From Pseudoalteromonas luteoviolacea (lineage in GTDB: Bacteria; Pseudomonadota; Gammaproteobacteria; Enterobacterales; Alteromonadaceae): a stretch of 64,000 nucleotides of DNA. Made by a program: the position numbers and the translations under genes. Each line of letters opens with the position of its first letter. Positions within the stretch are counted from its first letter, which is position 1. Below, piece after piece: positions 1 through 8,632 of this stretch. Under the pieces are notes generated by a model. That model saw nothing but the letters and a program-made list of their open reading frames with translations, had not been told where the DNA came from and ran no database searches. The stretch is from positions 1-64,000 of the forward strand of contig NZ_MAUJ01000007.1 of assembly GCF_001696455.1 (NCBI RefSeq). Direction: 5' to 3'.

Positions 1-58
1 GCATGTGTTAGGCCTGCCGCCAGCGTTCAATCTGAGCCATGATCAAACTCTTCAATTA
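1..58 (-). rRNA. rrs: 16S ribosomal RNA, 5' end only (partial)
   Basis: Read on the minus strand, the first ~58 bases are the conserved 5' end of bacterial 16S rRNA: AATTGAAGAGTTTGATC followed by the universal ATGGCTCAG and the AACGCTGGCGGC stretch. The gene runs out of the window to the left, so only about 4% of it is visible. The mature 5' end is placed at about 58 by similarity to E. coli; the exact processing site is inferred. The operon's leader and promoter lie at 59-475. Confidence 0.97.
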
Positions 59-215
59 AAAGTTTTTGAAACCGAAGTTTCGTGCTCAATGAATTCTGTA
101 TAAATTGACTATATAGTCACTCATAAGAAATTGAGACTCTAATTCTTTTGCTCCTGAATCAAGAGCTGTTAGAACTCAATCTGTACGAGTGCCCACACAG
201 ATGATTGCTTCATAT

Positions 216-228
216 TTTTAAAGAACAA
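216..228 (-). promoter_or_regulatory. boxA-like antitermination element of the rRNA leader
   Basis: On the minus strand this reads TTGTTCTTTAAAA, close to the boxA consensus (TGCTCTTTAA) bound by NusB/NusE. It lies between the rRNA promoter and the 16S 5' end, which is the standard place. Function is inferred from motif and position. Confidence 0.65.
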
Positions 229-406
229 TGTAACTAACCCTTGGTTAGTTACCGCAGCGTTGCTGCGAAGTGGAGCGCCATATTAACCGCTTCACTTTTA
301 AAGTCAACTAGAAAATTTAATTTTTCTTAATTAAGCTTTCCGTTTAACTTTAACCTTCACTTTGGTTTGCGCTTTTCGTTGCATCCCGCCGTGTCAGTGG
401 GTGCGC

Positions 407-434
407 ATTATAGGGAGATCCAAAATAGGATCAA
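407..434 (-). promoter_or_regulatory. rRNA operon P1-type promoter
   Basis: Minus strand: -35 TTGATC (434-429), a 16-bp spacer, and -10 TATAAT (412-407), followed by a GC-rich discriminator (GCGCACCC). A very AT-rich stretch at 435-475 upstream of the -35 could act as an UP element. Position upstream of 16S, the near-consensus -10 and the GC-rich discriminator together fit a stringently controlled rRNA promoter. The rest of 59-640 is leader and spacer; I see no gene in it. Confidence 0.8.
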
Positions 435-642
435 GTGTTTTTTACTTTTTCTTTTATAAAGTTTAAAAAGAAGTTGTTAGGAAAGGGTTTGCTCATCCCT
501 ACAGGGTAGAATCGATACCAGAATGTGCATTAAAGACTTGATTTTGAGTAACACACATAAGTCACTTCGGTCAGCTGAATGAACACCCTTCTATAGATAT
601 ACTGAGTGAAAACGAGTTTCTATACCAAAGGGTATTTCCTTC

Positions 643-978
643 TTAGCAAAAAGACTCACTATAGAAGTAGCGCTTCCTTTTCAATTTTGTTTCACCGTTG
701 GTAATAATTTCCATAGCGCCGCTATTATCCAATGCAACATTAAAGTCGGTGATGCCACGTTTTATTTCTAATTGCATTTCCAAGTCAGCATGAGACCAAG
801 ATTGACCAAACCCAACAGATAGGTTTTCCAAATTCTGTACTTCTTCCTTCAATCGGTATGCTGAACCTGGAAAAATTTGAGTCAGAGTAAGTGCAACAAT
901 CTGCTTTTCATGCAATAAAAAAGCGAACATTGGCTTATCCGTTTTATTGATAAATGTCACAGTAACTTTTGCAGACAT
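643..978 (-). CDS. hypothetical protein, 111 aa, beta-rich
   Basis: I do not recognise the family. The 111-residue protein has no signal peptide or membrane segment. It opens with a beta-strand-like MSAKVTVTFINKTDKPM and has alternating hydrophobic stretches, suggesting a small all-beta cytoplasmic fold. A GAGGGA ribosome-binding site seven bases before the ATG supports this start. It is monocistronic, lying between the upstream end of the rRNA promoter region and the divergent EamA transporter at 1276. Confidence 0.65.
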   Translation of the reverse strand: MSAKVTVTFINKTDKPMFAFLLHEKQIVALTLTQIFPGSAYRLKEEVQNLENLSVGFGQSWSHADLEMQLEIKRGITDFNVALDNSGAMEIITNGETKLKRKRYFYSESFC

Positions 979-1275
979 TGCGATTCCCTCGTTCTGAATA
1001 ATCTATGTGCAACTATAGGGATATCCAGATTAAAAGCAATTACGGTCCATTACAGTAAGTTGTGTAATTGCTATCAATCACATTGAAAGCTTAACTGTTG
1101 ACCTTGTACAGTTGGCCGAATTATTTCGCAGGTAAAATTTACTTCAACCAAAGTGACAAAGTTTGTACAATTCATTTAGACCTACCTTATACGCTCAACA
1201 CACAGAGATAACAACAAAGAAGGTATCACCTAACCAAGTCTCACGTTAGAACGAATACCTGAAAAAAGGGAAAAA

Positions 1276-2202
1276 ATGACAACAACTACTGCAGAAGCTT
1301 CATCAAGGGAAACGTCCATAATTATTGCACTGATTAGTGCAATGCTCGTTTGGGGATCGAGTTGGATATCTGGTAAAATTATCGCTGATATGGCTCCTTC
1401 GCAGGTTACCGTATTTTACCGAATAGCACTTGCTGTCATCAGTATGACACCAACACTGTATTTCATGCAAAAGCTCAAGTTCATTTCGTTGCGATGCTCT
1501 TATCAAGCCATAATATGGTCTCTACCTGCTGGCGCATTTATGGCAATGTATAATCAACTTTTCTTCATGGGGCTCGTAGATGGACTTCCTGGTAAAGGTG
1601 GTATGCTTGTAACAACAACAAACCCCGTCTTTACGTTCCTGTTGAGTTTTCTTTTGTTTCGTATGGCGTTGTCCACCAAACAAATTCTTGGCCTCGTATT
1701 TGGTCTAGTTGGAGGGCTTTTAATGATTGAGGTTTGGCGATTCAACTATGGCGAGATCTTTGCTTCTGGTAATGCCTTTTTCCTATTAGCATCAATTACT
1801 TGGGCAGCTTTAACCCTGATAAGTAAGCAGGGGACTAGATTTTCAGACTTTTTGACTTTTAGTACACTTATGTATTTATGGGCAACAATAATCAGCTATA
1901 TATTCGCTTATGAGTTTAATCCTCTTAGCAGCATAACTAATTACTCAAGTACGTATTGGTATCATATGCTATATCTATCTATCGTCGTTGTTAGCATTGC
2001 TACCAGTATTTTCTTCCTTGCCACGCAAAAGTTAGGTGCAAACCGATCAAGCTCATTTATCTTCATCGTACCGGTAACAGCAATGGGGCTATCTGTTTGG
2101 TATTTTGGTGAGCAACTCAGTCTAGCCGTGTCTTTAGGTGGGGCATTTGCCTTGTGCGCAGTTTATTTACTCAACCAGCCAGTCAAGCCTAGCTCTGAGT
2201 AA
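1276..2202 (+). CDS. DMT superfamily (EamA-type) transporter
   Basis: A 308-residue integral membrane protein with about ten hydrophobic helices and two tandem EamA repeats (roughly residues 15-150 and 165-300). This is the standard layout of the drug/metabolite transporter superfamily (RhaT/YdcZ/RarD relatives), which exports metabolites or amino acids across the inner membrane. The first helix carries the typical WGSSW stretch. A purine-rich GGGAAAAA precedes the ATG. It converges on the DUF962 gene with a four-base gap and has no operon partner, so the substrate cannot be inferred. Confidence 0.9.
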   Translation: MTTTTAEASSRETSIIIALISAMLVWGSSWISGKIIADMAPSQVTVFYRIALAVISMTPTLYFMQKLKFISLRCSYQAIIWSLPAGAFMAMYNQLFFMGLVDGLPGKGGMLVTTTNPVFTFLLSFLLFRMALSTKQILGLVFGLVGGLLMIEVWRFNYGEIFASGNAFFLLASITWAALTLISKQGTRFSDFLTFSTLMYLWATIISYIFAYEFNPLSSITNYSSTYWYHMLYLSIVVVSIATSIFFLATQKLGANRSSSFIFIVPVTAMGLSVWYFGEQLSLAVSLGGAFALCAVYLLNQPVKPSSE

Positions 2203-2206
2203 CAAG

Positions 2207-2512
2207 CTAAATCGTTAATTTTCGGGTGATGATATCTTTATACATCACCCAATCCGCCACCAAACTATAAAATGGATAAGTAAATGTAGCGGGTTTATTC
2301 CGTTCATAAATAAAATGCCCCAACCAAGCAAACCCATAACCTAGCAACGGTAACAGTGTTAATAGCCACCAAAATTGTGTCATCAGACTCGCCAATAACA
2401 CCATCAGCACTAGCGAAGAGCCAATAAAATGCATTCTTCTACAGAGTCTATTGCTATGCTCTTCGAGGTAGAACGGATAAAACTCTTCGAAGCTCTTGAA
2501 TTCTTTCTTCAT
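2207..2512 (-). CDS. DUF962 / Mpo1-like family membrane protein
   Basis: A 101-residue protein with two to three hydrophobic helices and the family features EHSNRLCRRMHFIG near the N terminus and GHFIYERNKPATF further on. The yeast relative Mpo1 is an Fe-dependent dioxygenase in 2-hydroxy fatty acid alpha-oxidation; bacterial members are mostly uncharacterised. The His residues in EHSNR, RMHFIG and GHFIYE would be the metal ligands by analogy. I place the start at the ATG at 2512, with an AAGG site seven bases upstream, rather than at a TTG one codon earlier. Confidence 0.85.
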   Translation of the reverse strand: MKKEFKSFEEFYPFYLEEHSNRLCRRMHFIGSSLVLMVLLASLMTQFWWLLTLLPLLGYGFAWLGHFIYERNKPATFTYPFYSLVADWVMYKDIITRKLTI

Positions 2513-2587
2513 CAACGTACCTTCCCAAGTCGAACATAAAGCCCAAAACTAGGGCTTTAATCATCTTAAAAAGTAAGGTTGTAGCTA

Positions 2588-5500
2588 TCAATTATATTTT
2601 TTTGAAAAAAATGGGTAAAAGCTTGGCAATACAAATAAGGTGAGAATTGTCGAGCTCATCAAACCACAGGCAACCACAACCGCAATAGGCTTTTGCAATT
2701 CTGCACCAACCCCCTCAGACATCAACATAGGTAATAGACCTAATGCAGATGTCAACGCAGTCATTAAAACAGGGCGCAGCCGTGAAGCCGCCCCATCGAG
2801 TATCGCATCCTGAATATTCCTTTTATCATAGCGGGAATTGATACTCTCGACCATGACAACACCATTTAAAATGGCCACACCGAATAGTGTTATAAAACCT
2901 ACAGCACTTGCCACCGACAGATACATGCCTGAATAATACAAGCCAATTACCCCACCCACCACTGCAAACGGCACATTAATCAATATCAAAATCGATTGCC
3001 CTAACGATTTAAATGCAAGAAAAAGCAATAGCGTAATAAGTAAAATCGACAAGGGGATGACGAGCGAGAGGCGCTTCTGTGCCCGCTGTTGACTTTCAAA
3101 TTGCCCTCCCACCACAACTGTATACCCCACCGGTAACGTTACGTTTGCATTTACCTGCTCATAAATCTTAGCAACAACACCACCCATATCTTGGCCCACT
3201 ACATTAGCCTGGATAACAACACGCCTTTGTACATCATCCCTTCTGATCTGTGGTGCACCTAAACTCATTGATACATCGGCGACATCTCCCAGCCTGACCC
3301 ACTCTCCATTTGGAGCAAGTAAGGTCAACTCCTTTATAAGCGCAGGGCTGCTGCGAAATTTTGGTTCAATTCGGACATTGATATCATAACGCTCATTACC
3401 GCTAACTACTTGTCCACCGCTCTCGCCTCCTATCCCATTATTTACCAAAGACATTACATCAGCCACTGACAGCCCATATCTAGATAATGCCTGTCTATTG
3501 GGAGTAATCAGTAACTGTGCTTCGCCAGTGATCTGCTCCATCGCCACGTCAGTAGTCCCCTTTATTTCACGAATCACCCTTTCAATTTCAGCTCCCTTCG
3601 ACGCTAAGATATTTAGATCAGGTCCAAATAACTTTATCGCAAGTTGCGCTTTGACTCCCGATAGTAATTCATCTACCCGTGTCGCAATTGGTTGAGAGAA
3701 ATTAAGCAAAATACCTGGAAATACGTTGAGTTGCTCCTTCATCATCGCTTGTAATTGTTTGCGACTTTGTGCTGTTTGCCACTGCTCAACAGGCTTTAAA
3801 CCAATGTAGATCTCGATGTTGTTAACTGGTTCTGGATCTCCCCCAATTTCCGCCCGGCCTATTCTACTGAGCGCATACGTGACTTCTGGAAATTCAAGAA
3901 GCTTTTCTTCTAATTTAGGTGCAATTTCCAAAGCAGTATCTAAACTGGCTGATGACGCTAGCGTCACCCGTAAGTTAATAGTGCCTTCCTCAAGCTCCGG
4001 TATAAACTCAGTGCCTATTTCCATCGCAAGATAGCTACTGGTACATAAGAGCCCAGTAAGGCTGAAGATCAATATTTTTTTATTGTTTATTACCCGAAGC
4101 AGAGCGGTGCGATATAACTTCTCAAAGTAATTCAAGACGCGATTGTTTTTAAGGAGAAGACCTCTTTTGTACATTATGCTTGCTAACGCAGGCACCACTG
4201 TGACTGCAATAAGTAATGCAAATACAATCGCTAACATAATGCTCGTTGCCATTGGTTCGAACATTTTGGCCTCTACGCCTTCAAAGCTAAATAGCGGCAT
4301 AAACACAATTAAAATAATAAGCGAAGCAAAGAATATGGACCGAGCTACCTCGTACGCCGCTTCAATAATCACCTTAATCAATGAGGCGTGCTCAGCTGGT
4401 GTGTTATGTTCGTGTTGATTGAGTTTCTTTACGATGTTTTCAGTCATCACTACAGAGCTATCTACTAGCATACCTATTGCAATGGCAACACCACCTAAAG
4501 ACATAAGATTTGCCGAAATGCCCAACCAAACCATGGTCATCATGGCAAGTCCGATTGAAAGAGGAATAGATATAAGCACCAACAATGTTGCTCTTACATT
4601 CAATATAAACAACATCAATACTACCGTGATGAAAATACATGCTAGTCCCAACGCTTTGATTACCGTATTCACCGCCTGATTAACCAATTCAGCTTGGTCA
4701 TAAAATGGCACCAAAGTAACGCCTGCTGGCAAAGCCTGCTTGATGTATTGCAATCGTTCATGTATTTCGTCAATTGTTGCTTTTGTGTTTGCACCCACCC
4801 TTTTTAAAACAATGCCTGAGACAACCTCTCCCATAGGATAGGCTTCTTCGTTTTCATCACGTGCAGTCATCGTGACCGCACCTTGACGAATCTCTGCGCC
4901 AAATTGAATGCTCGCCACATCAGAAATTTTTATAACTGTACCGTTTTCAACTTTAACCGGCACCTGCGCAATCTGCTCTAGCCCCTCGCTGCCACTGGCA
5001 TACCAACCAGCTCCCCTAATGACTAATTGCTCCTGCCCTCTATCCATATACCATCCGCCAGCATTCATATTATTGTCAGCCAATGCCCTTTGAATATCTG
5101 CTTGGTGTAATCGATATGCTAAGAGTTTTCTTGGATTCAAGTTCACTTGGTATTGACGTACTTCACCACCGAAAGATAAAACTTCTGTCACGCCATCGAT
5201 AGGCATCAATAATAGCTTTACTAACCAGTCATTTAAGCTCCTCAAAGCCATCTGGTCATATCCCGCTTCGGGGTCAGAAACCAATAAATATTGAAAAACC
5301 TGACCAAGCCCGGATGTGTTTGGCCCCATTGTAGGAGAGCCGACACCAGATGGGATCTGTGCTTTCGCTTCTTGTAAGCGCTCAAAAACTAACTGCCTCG
5401 CAAAATAAATATCTGTGCCGTCTTCGAAAGCTACCGTTACACCAGATAACCCAGTTTTCGAAATAGATCTGACTTCTTCAACATCAGGTAACGAGTACAT

Positions 5501-5716
5501 AGCAGCTTCAATCGGATACGAGATCAACTGCTCGACTTCTTCTGCTGCTAGACCTGGTGCTTCAGTATTTACGACAACTTGAACATTAGTTACATCAGGG
5601 AAAGCATCTAAATTTAGCTTTTGGATAGTTGTTGCACCGACAATCACCATCAGCGCAGTGATTATCAGTACTAGCAGTCTGTTGTTCACTGCCCACAAAA
5701 TCACATTGTTTAGCAT
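2588..5716 (-). CDS. Heavy-metal efflux RND permease (CusA/CzcA family)
   Basis: A 1042-residue inner-membrane proton-driven pump of the HME-RND class, with about 12 TM helices and two large periplasmic loops. The N terminus has the family FPDVTNVQVVVNTEAPG stretch and the porter domain has RYGLSVADV. In TM4 the proton-relay motif reads A413...D419...E426. CzcA has Asp at the first position and CusA has Ala, so this position is CusA-like. However, I do not see the CusA methionine triad in the equivalent periplasmic region, so the metal is uncertain. The ATG at 5716 has an AGGAGAAG site and sits ten bases after the adaptor's stop codon. No outer-membrane factor gene is adjacent. Confidence 0.93.
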   Translation of the reverse strand: MLNNVILWAVNNRLLVLIITALMVIVGATTIQKLNLDAFPDVTNVQVVVNTEAPGLAAEEVEQLISYPIEAAMYSLPDVEEVRSISKTGLSGVTVAFEDGTDIYFARQLVFERLQEAKAQIPSGVGSPTMGPNTSGLGQVFQYLLVSDPEAGYDQMALRSLNDWLVKLLLMPIDGVTEVLSFGGEVRQYQVNLNPRKLLAYRLHQADIQRALADNNMNAGGWYMDRGQEQLVIRGAGWYASGSEGLEQIAQVPVKVENGTVIKISDVASIQFGAEIRQGAVTMTARDENEEAYPMGEVVSGIVLKRVGANTKATIDEIHERLQYIKQALPAGVTLVPFYDQAELVNQAVNTVIKALGLACIFITVVLMLFILNVRATLLVLISIPLSIGLAMMTMVWLGISANLMSLGGVAIAIGMLVDSSVVMTENIVKKLNQHEHNTPAEHASLIKVIIEAAYEVARSIFFASLIILIVFMPLFSFEGVEAKMFEPMATSIMLAIVFALLIAVTVVPALASIMYKRGLLLKNNRVLNYFEKLYRTALLRVINNKKILIFSLTGLLCTSSYLAMEIGTEFIPELEEGTINLRVTLASSASLDTALEIAPKLEEKLLEFPEVTYALSRIGRAEIGGDPEPVNNIEIYIGLKPVEQWQTAQSRKQLQAMMKEQLNVFPGILLNFSQPIATRVDELLSGVKAQLAIKLFGPDLNILASKGAEIERVIREIKGTTDVAMEQITGEAQLLITPNRQALSRYGLSVADVMSLVNNGIGGESGGQVVSGNERYDINVRIEPKFRSSPALIKELTLLAPNGEWVRLGDVADVSMSLGAPQIRRDDVQRRVVIQANVVGQDMGGVVAKIYEQVNANVTLPVGYTVVVGGQFESQQRAQKRLSLVIPLSILLITLLLFLAFKSLGQSILILINVPFAVVGGVIGLYYSGMYLSVASAVGFITLFGVAILNGVVMVESINSRYDKRNIQDAILDGAASRLRPVLMTALTSALGLLPMLMSEGVGAELQKPIAVVVACGLMSSTILTLFVLPSFYPFFSKKYN

Positions 5717-5726
5717 TCTACTTCTC

Positions 5727-6926
5727 CTAGTGATTATGTGGATCAAAGCCATTTTTCGCTGACTCTGAAGCAATAAAAAACGCGCCTTTTACCGCAACGA
5801 GACTACCAGCAGGAAGGCCATAAACAATGCGTTCATCTCCTAATTGCTTCCCTAATTGAACTTGTATTGGCAAGAATGTCTTATTTGGCTGCTCTGTAAA
5901 AACGACCCAATTTTGCTCTGCGTCTCGCATCACAGCCGACTCTGGCACTATCATCTCTTTGTGAGCTGGAGTAATGAAGAAACTCACATCTACAAACATA
6001 CCCGCATGAAGCGAATCTTTGGGGTTCTCAACGGATAATCTAACTATTTTGGTACGTGTTTTCTTATCAATTGTATGCGTTTGCTGAATAACTTGAGCAA
6101 CATACTCTCGGTTATCAAATGACACCACAGCTTTCATAATATGTTCTGGTTCGAGATCAGCACTCGCTGACAATTTGGCTTCTACCCAAAGTGTCCGCTC
6201 GTCTGCTAGTAACATCAATTCACTGCCGGCAGGGATACGTTGCCCTTGAGAAAAATCATCTTTCAGTACCACACCTGCCTGCTCCGCAACCAATGTATAT
6301 TGACCCAGAGTTTCACGTGCTGAAGAATGCAACTTTTGAATTGCTAAGTCGTTCAGACCCAGTGCAGCCAGCCTTCCATAAGCAGCGTCAAACCTTGTTT
6401 GGGCAGCAACTCTTTCACTCGCGCTAACAGCCTCTCTAGCCAGCAACGCCGTCCTTTCCCAATCGCTTTTCGCGAGCAAGTAATCAGCTTGTGCCTGCGC
6501 CATTTCGTGACTAAACAAAGTAACCAGTTTACGGCCTTCGCTCACCTTTTCACCCAATACAGCATGACGGCTTATGACAACAGACTCGGTTCTAGGAGAC
6601 ACTATGTAACTGGTATACCCATTTGCTTTCACTTCTGCTGGCGCATAGAACACTTGTTCAAAGTGCCTCGGCGTAATTTTCGCCACCTCGATGTCAACCA
6701 ACGATCGTTGTAACTTGCTCAACTCGATAGTTTTTAGCGCTTCAGTGCCTTCATGTGCATTGTCATCATGGTTATGGTTATGGTTATGAAAGGCTGTATC
6801 TGGGTGTGGTTTAACATTCCGCGGGGAAGAATGTGTGTGCTCATCGCTCAGGGAGGTTGCGTGTGCACATTTTAAATAGACAATAATCATTAATAAAACG
6901 CAAAGTCGCATAGATTTGATAATCAT
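5727..6926 (-). CDS. Periplasmic adaptor (MFP) of heavy-metal RND efflux, His-rich N terminus
   Basis: A 399-residue CusB/CzcB-type membrane fusion protein that bridges the RND pump to an outer-membrane channel. From the chosen ATG at 6926 (GGAG eight bases upstream) it starts with a hydrophobic signal (RLCVLLMIIVYL) ending near CAHA. A histidine-rich stretch with HNHNHNHDD follows and could bind metal. Then come lipoyl/barrel-sandwich, short helical hairpin and beta-barrel regions typical of adaptors, with a conserved-looking C-terminal domain. A longer frame to 7001 exists, but its extra 25 residues contain a duplicated VLLMII and lack a good ribosome-binding site. It is co-transcribed with the permease. 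Confidence 0.9.
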   Translation of the reverse strand: MIIKSMRLCVLLMIIVYLKCAHATSLSDEHTHSSPRNVKPHPDTAFHNHNHNHDDNAHEGTEALKTIELSKLQRSLVDIEVAKITPRHFEQVFYAPAEVKANGYTSYIVSPRTESVVISRHAVLGEKVSEGRKLVTLFSHEMAQAQADYLLAKSDWERTALLAREAVSASERVAAQTRFDAAYGRLAALGLNDLAIQKLHSSARETLGQYTLVAEQAGVVLKDDFSQGQRIPAGSELMLLADERTLWVEAKLSASADLEPEHIMKAVVSFDNREYVAQVIQQTHTIDKKTRTKIVRLSVENPKDSLHAGMFVDVSFFITPAHKEMIVPESAVMRDAEQNWVVFTEQPNKTFLPIQVQLGKQLGDERIVYGLPAGSLVAVKGAFFIASESAKNGFDPHNH

Positions 6927-6937
6927 TAATAAAACTC
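6886..6937. repeat. Short direct repeat at the adaptor signal-peptide start
   Basis: The stretch ATAATCATTAATAAAAC occurs twice about 35 bp apart (near 6883-6899 and 6919-6935). It overlaps the adaptor start codon and signal sequence, so the encoded VLLMII appears twice in the extended frame. It looks like a local tandem duplication that has created two possible ATT-ATG start regions. Confidence 0.6.
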
Positions 6938-7057
6938 CATTCCACTGCATAATCACAAGCAGATAACGTTCATGTGGATTATGCAGGTGGATGTCAGTCA
7001 TGTATCAATCAAACGCACGCCCCATTTTATTGGCGGGTGTTCAAACATGACAAATTG

Positions 7058-7077
7058 GCACGGCCTTACGTCCGTGC
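7058..7077. terminator. Small hairpin between the His-rich protein and the adaptor
   Basis: GCACGG (7058-7063) pairs with CCGTGC (7072-7077) around an 8-base loop. It lies downstream of the 7206-7559 gene on the minus strand but lacks a clear U-run. It may be a partial terminator or an mRNA-stability hairpin between the two genes. Confidence 0.35.
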
Positions 7078-7205
7078 TATTCCTAAATTAGTTGGTATAC
7101 AAAAACACAATAGTGCTGCTTCTAATCCCTAACTAAACCTTTTGGTCGTTACCCTATTTGAGCGAAATTAAATCGGCTGCCATGGAGTAACCAAATTCAG
7201 AAGAA

Positions 7206-7559
7206 TTAGGAGTAAATTGGAGGTCTAAATGTTGATTCCACGCGTTTGCGCACTCGTCGGTCTGTCACGCAAAAAATCGGACCCGAAGTGTCCAAGCTTG
7301 CATTACTCACAGACTCAACACTGACCCAAGAGGTGTGGCTACCGGTGCAGTGCCCACAATGATGGCAATCTTGAACAGCATGGCCATGCTCATCCAATTT
7401 AACCGTTGTGGTGACTTGTTCATCGTGTTGATGTGCGTGGTTGGTTTGTAAGTGCCTAGCATCTACTAAGTTTAATTCGGATAGTGACGCAACCGAAGAT
7501 ACTGATTGCAATGCAACCACTACCGTAAGTATCGCGTAAACCACTATTCTTAATATCAA
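7206..7559 (-). CDS. Small secreted His/Cys-rich protein of the metal-efflux locus (CzcI/DUF2946-like)
   Basis: A 117-residue protein with an N-terminal signal peptide (hydrophobic to about residue 28, ending SVSSVAS). Histidine-rich segments follow (NHAHQHDE, DEHGHA) and then the metal-binding-looking cluster CHHCGHCTGSH. Small periplasmic proteins of this type precede cation-efflux RND operons (for example CzcI and DUF2946 proteins) and are thought to sense or buffer metal. The start is a TTG with AAGGTG six bases upstream. It lies upstream of the adaptor on the same strand, separated by ~280 bp. The family assignment rests on composition and context, not on a firm motif. Confidence 0.75.
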   Translation of the reverse strand: MILRIVVYAILTVVVALQSVSSVASLSELNLVDARHLQTNHAHQHDEQVTTTVKLDEHGHAVQDCHHCGHCTGSHTSWVSVESVSNASLDTSGPIFCVTDRRVRKRVESTFRPPIYS

Positions 7560-7713
7560 CCTAACACCTTAGTATTAATTACAATGCGACGACAATATAA
7601 ACAGCACCATTTTAAAAGTCAATTAAATATCGCCCAAACAACATCGCAAGCCATTGTTATGTAATAACATTATTAGATAATGTTGCAAAATTCAAAATGG
7701 CTGTATTGGCTTT

Positions 7714-8142
7714 TTAGGTCCATTCGTCATCAGGGTACCAAGTTAACCTTTTGTAGGGGTTAGCTTTTAAACTTTCAAGTCGACTTTGTAGGGACCCTAC
7801 ATGTATTTCTAATTTATGCCTATCAGGGTCAAGAATATATAGCGAGTCGCCCTCACTGGTATTTTGTTTCCAATACTGAATATTAAGTGCCGCTATCTTA
7901 TCGCAATAACTTCTAAAGTCTTTCGCTTCGATGTTCAATGCCAAGTGCGAGTGGTCACTTTCAGTGTTTATACTACTTTTTGGGTTGTGATGAAGGCTGA
8001 GGCATAGCCATAAATCGCCAAGCGATAAATAAGCACCACTTTGCCAACTCACATGTAACTTTGCCCCCAAGTTTTGATAAAACTCCATGGAACGCAATAA
8101 GTCAGTCACCGAAAGCGTTATATGGTTAACGCCAGTGATCAT
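7714..8142 (-). CDS. FosA-family glutathione/thiol transferase (putative fosfomycin resistance)
   Basis: A 142-residue vicinal-oxygen-chelate protein. Ligand and active-site positions match FosA, most with an offset of two: metal ligands H7, H66 and E112, and the substrate/K+ site residues K92, S96, S100, Y102 and R121. The segment WKQNTSEGDSLYILDPD is nearly identical in pattern to FosA. FosA is a Mn2+/K+-dependent enzyme that opens the fosfomycin epoxide with glutathione. Length (135-142 aa) is normal. The ATG overlaps the stop of the upstream GNAT gene by four bases, so the two are translationally coupled. Actual activity on fosfomycin is inferred. Confidence 0.88.
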   Translation of the reverse strand: MITGVNHITLSVTDLLRSMEFYQNLGAKLHVSWQSGAYLSLGDLWLCLSLHHNPKSSINTESDHSHLALNIEAKDFRSYCDKIAALNIQYWKQNTSEGDSLYILDPDRHKLEIHVGSLQSRLESLKANPYKRLTWYPDDEWT

Positions 8143-8612
8143 ATTTCTTTGCTCATCACCAGTACCTGAACACCTTTGGAATCTGCCTCAAAAAGCGGTG
8201 TAAACCCGAGCTTACTATACAGGCCACCTGCTAAGTGTTCAGTTTGCAAATAAAGCGTTTTAATTCCCATCCGCTTAGCTTGGTCAATTAGGTACAATAC
8301 TAAGTCTTTGGCAACATTTTCACCTCTGGCAGCGGGCGAAACATAAACGCCACCGAGCCAGTGTTCATATTCTAAATATGCGTCCATTTCATGAAACTTC
8401 AACTCTGCAACACCCACTAATTCATCGCCTCGCAGAGCAACAATACTCATTGGCAAGCTATTTTGATTAAGTGCTTTCTCAAGCTTTTGCATCACTTCAT
8501 GTTGAGAATAGCGCCCACTTTGTTCGCACCATTCTTTAAAATACCAAGACGCAATTTTCGGAAGATATTGTGGCTTCTCGCCTAAGTAATAAAATGCCAA
8601 ATCCTTATTCAT
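8139..8612 (-). CDS. GNAT family N-acetyltransferase
   Basis: A 157-residue GNAT enzyme transferring an acetyl group from acetyl-CoA to an unknown amine. Motif A is seen around residue 91 (VYVSPAARGENVAKDL), slightly divergent from the RxxGxG/A acetyl-CoA loop, followed by YSKLGF typical of motif B. It overlaps the FosA-like gene by four bases and lies 20 bases after another GNAT gene, giving a three-gene minus-strand operon. The substrate cannot be read from sequence. Confidence 0.88.
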   Translation of the reverse strand: MNKDLAFYYLGEKPQYLPKIASWYFKEWCEQSGRYSQHEVMQKLEKALNQNSLPMSIVALRGDELVGVAELKFHEMDAYLEYEHWLGGVYVSPAARGENVAKDLVLYLIDQAKRMGIKTLYLQTEHLAGGLYSKLGFTPLFEADSKGVQVLVMSKEI

Positions 8613-8632
8613 TCAACCGCTTCCTAATTAAT

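Noticed and set aside
5716..5773. Longer N terminus for the RND permease (start at 5773)
   Set aside because: It would overlap the adaptor's C terminus and add residues foreign to the family; the ATG at 5716 has a strong ribosome-binding site and the standard family start.
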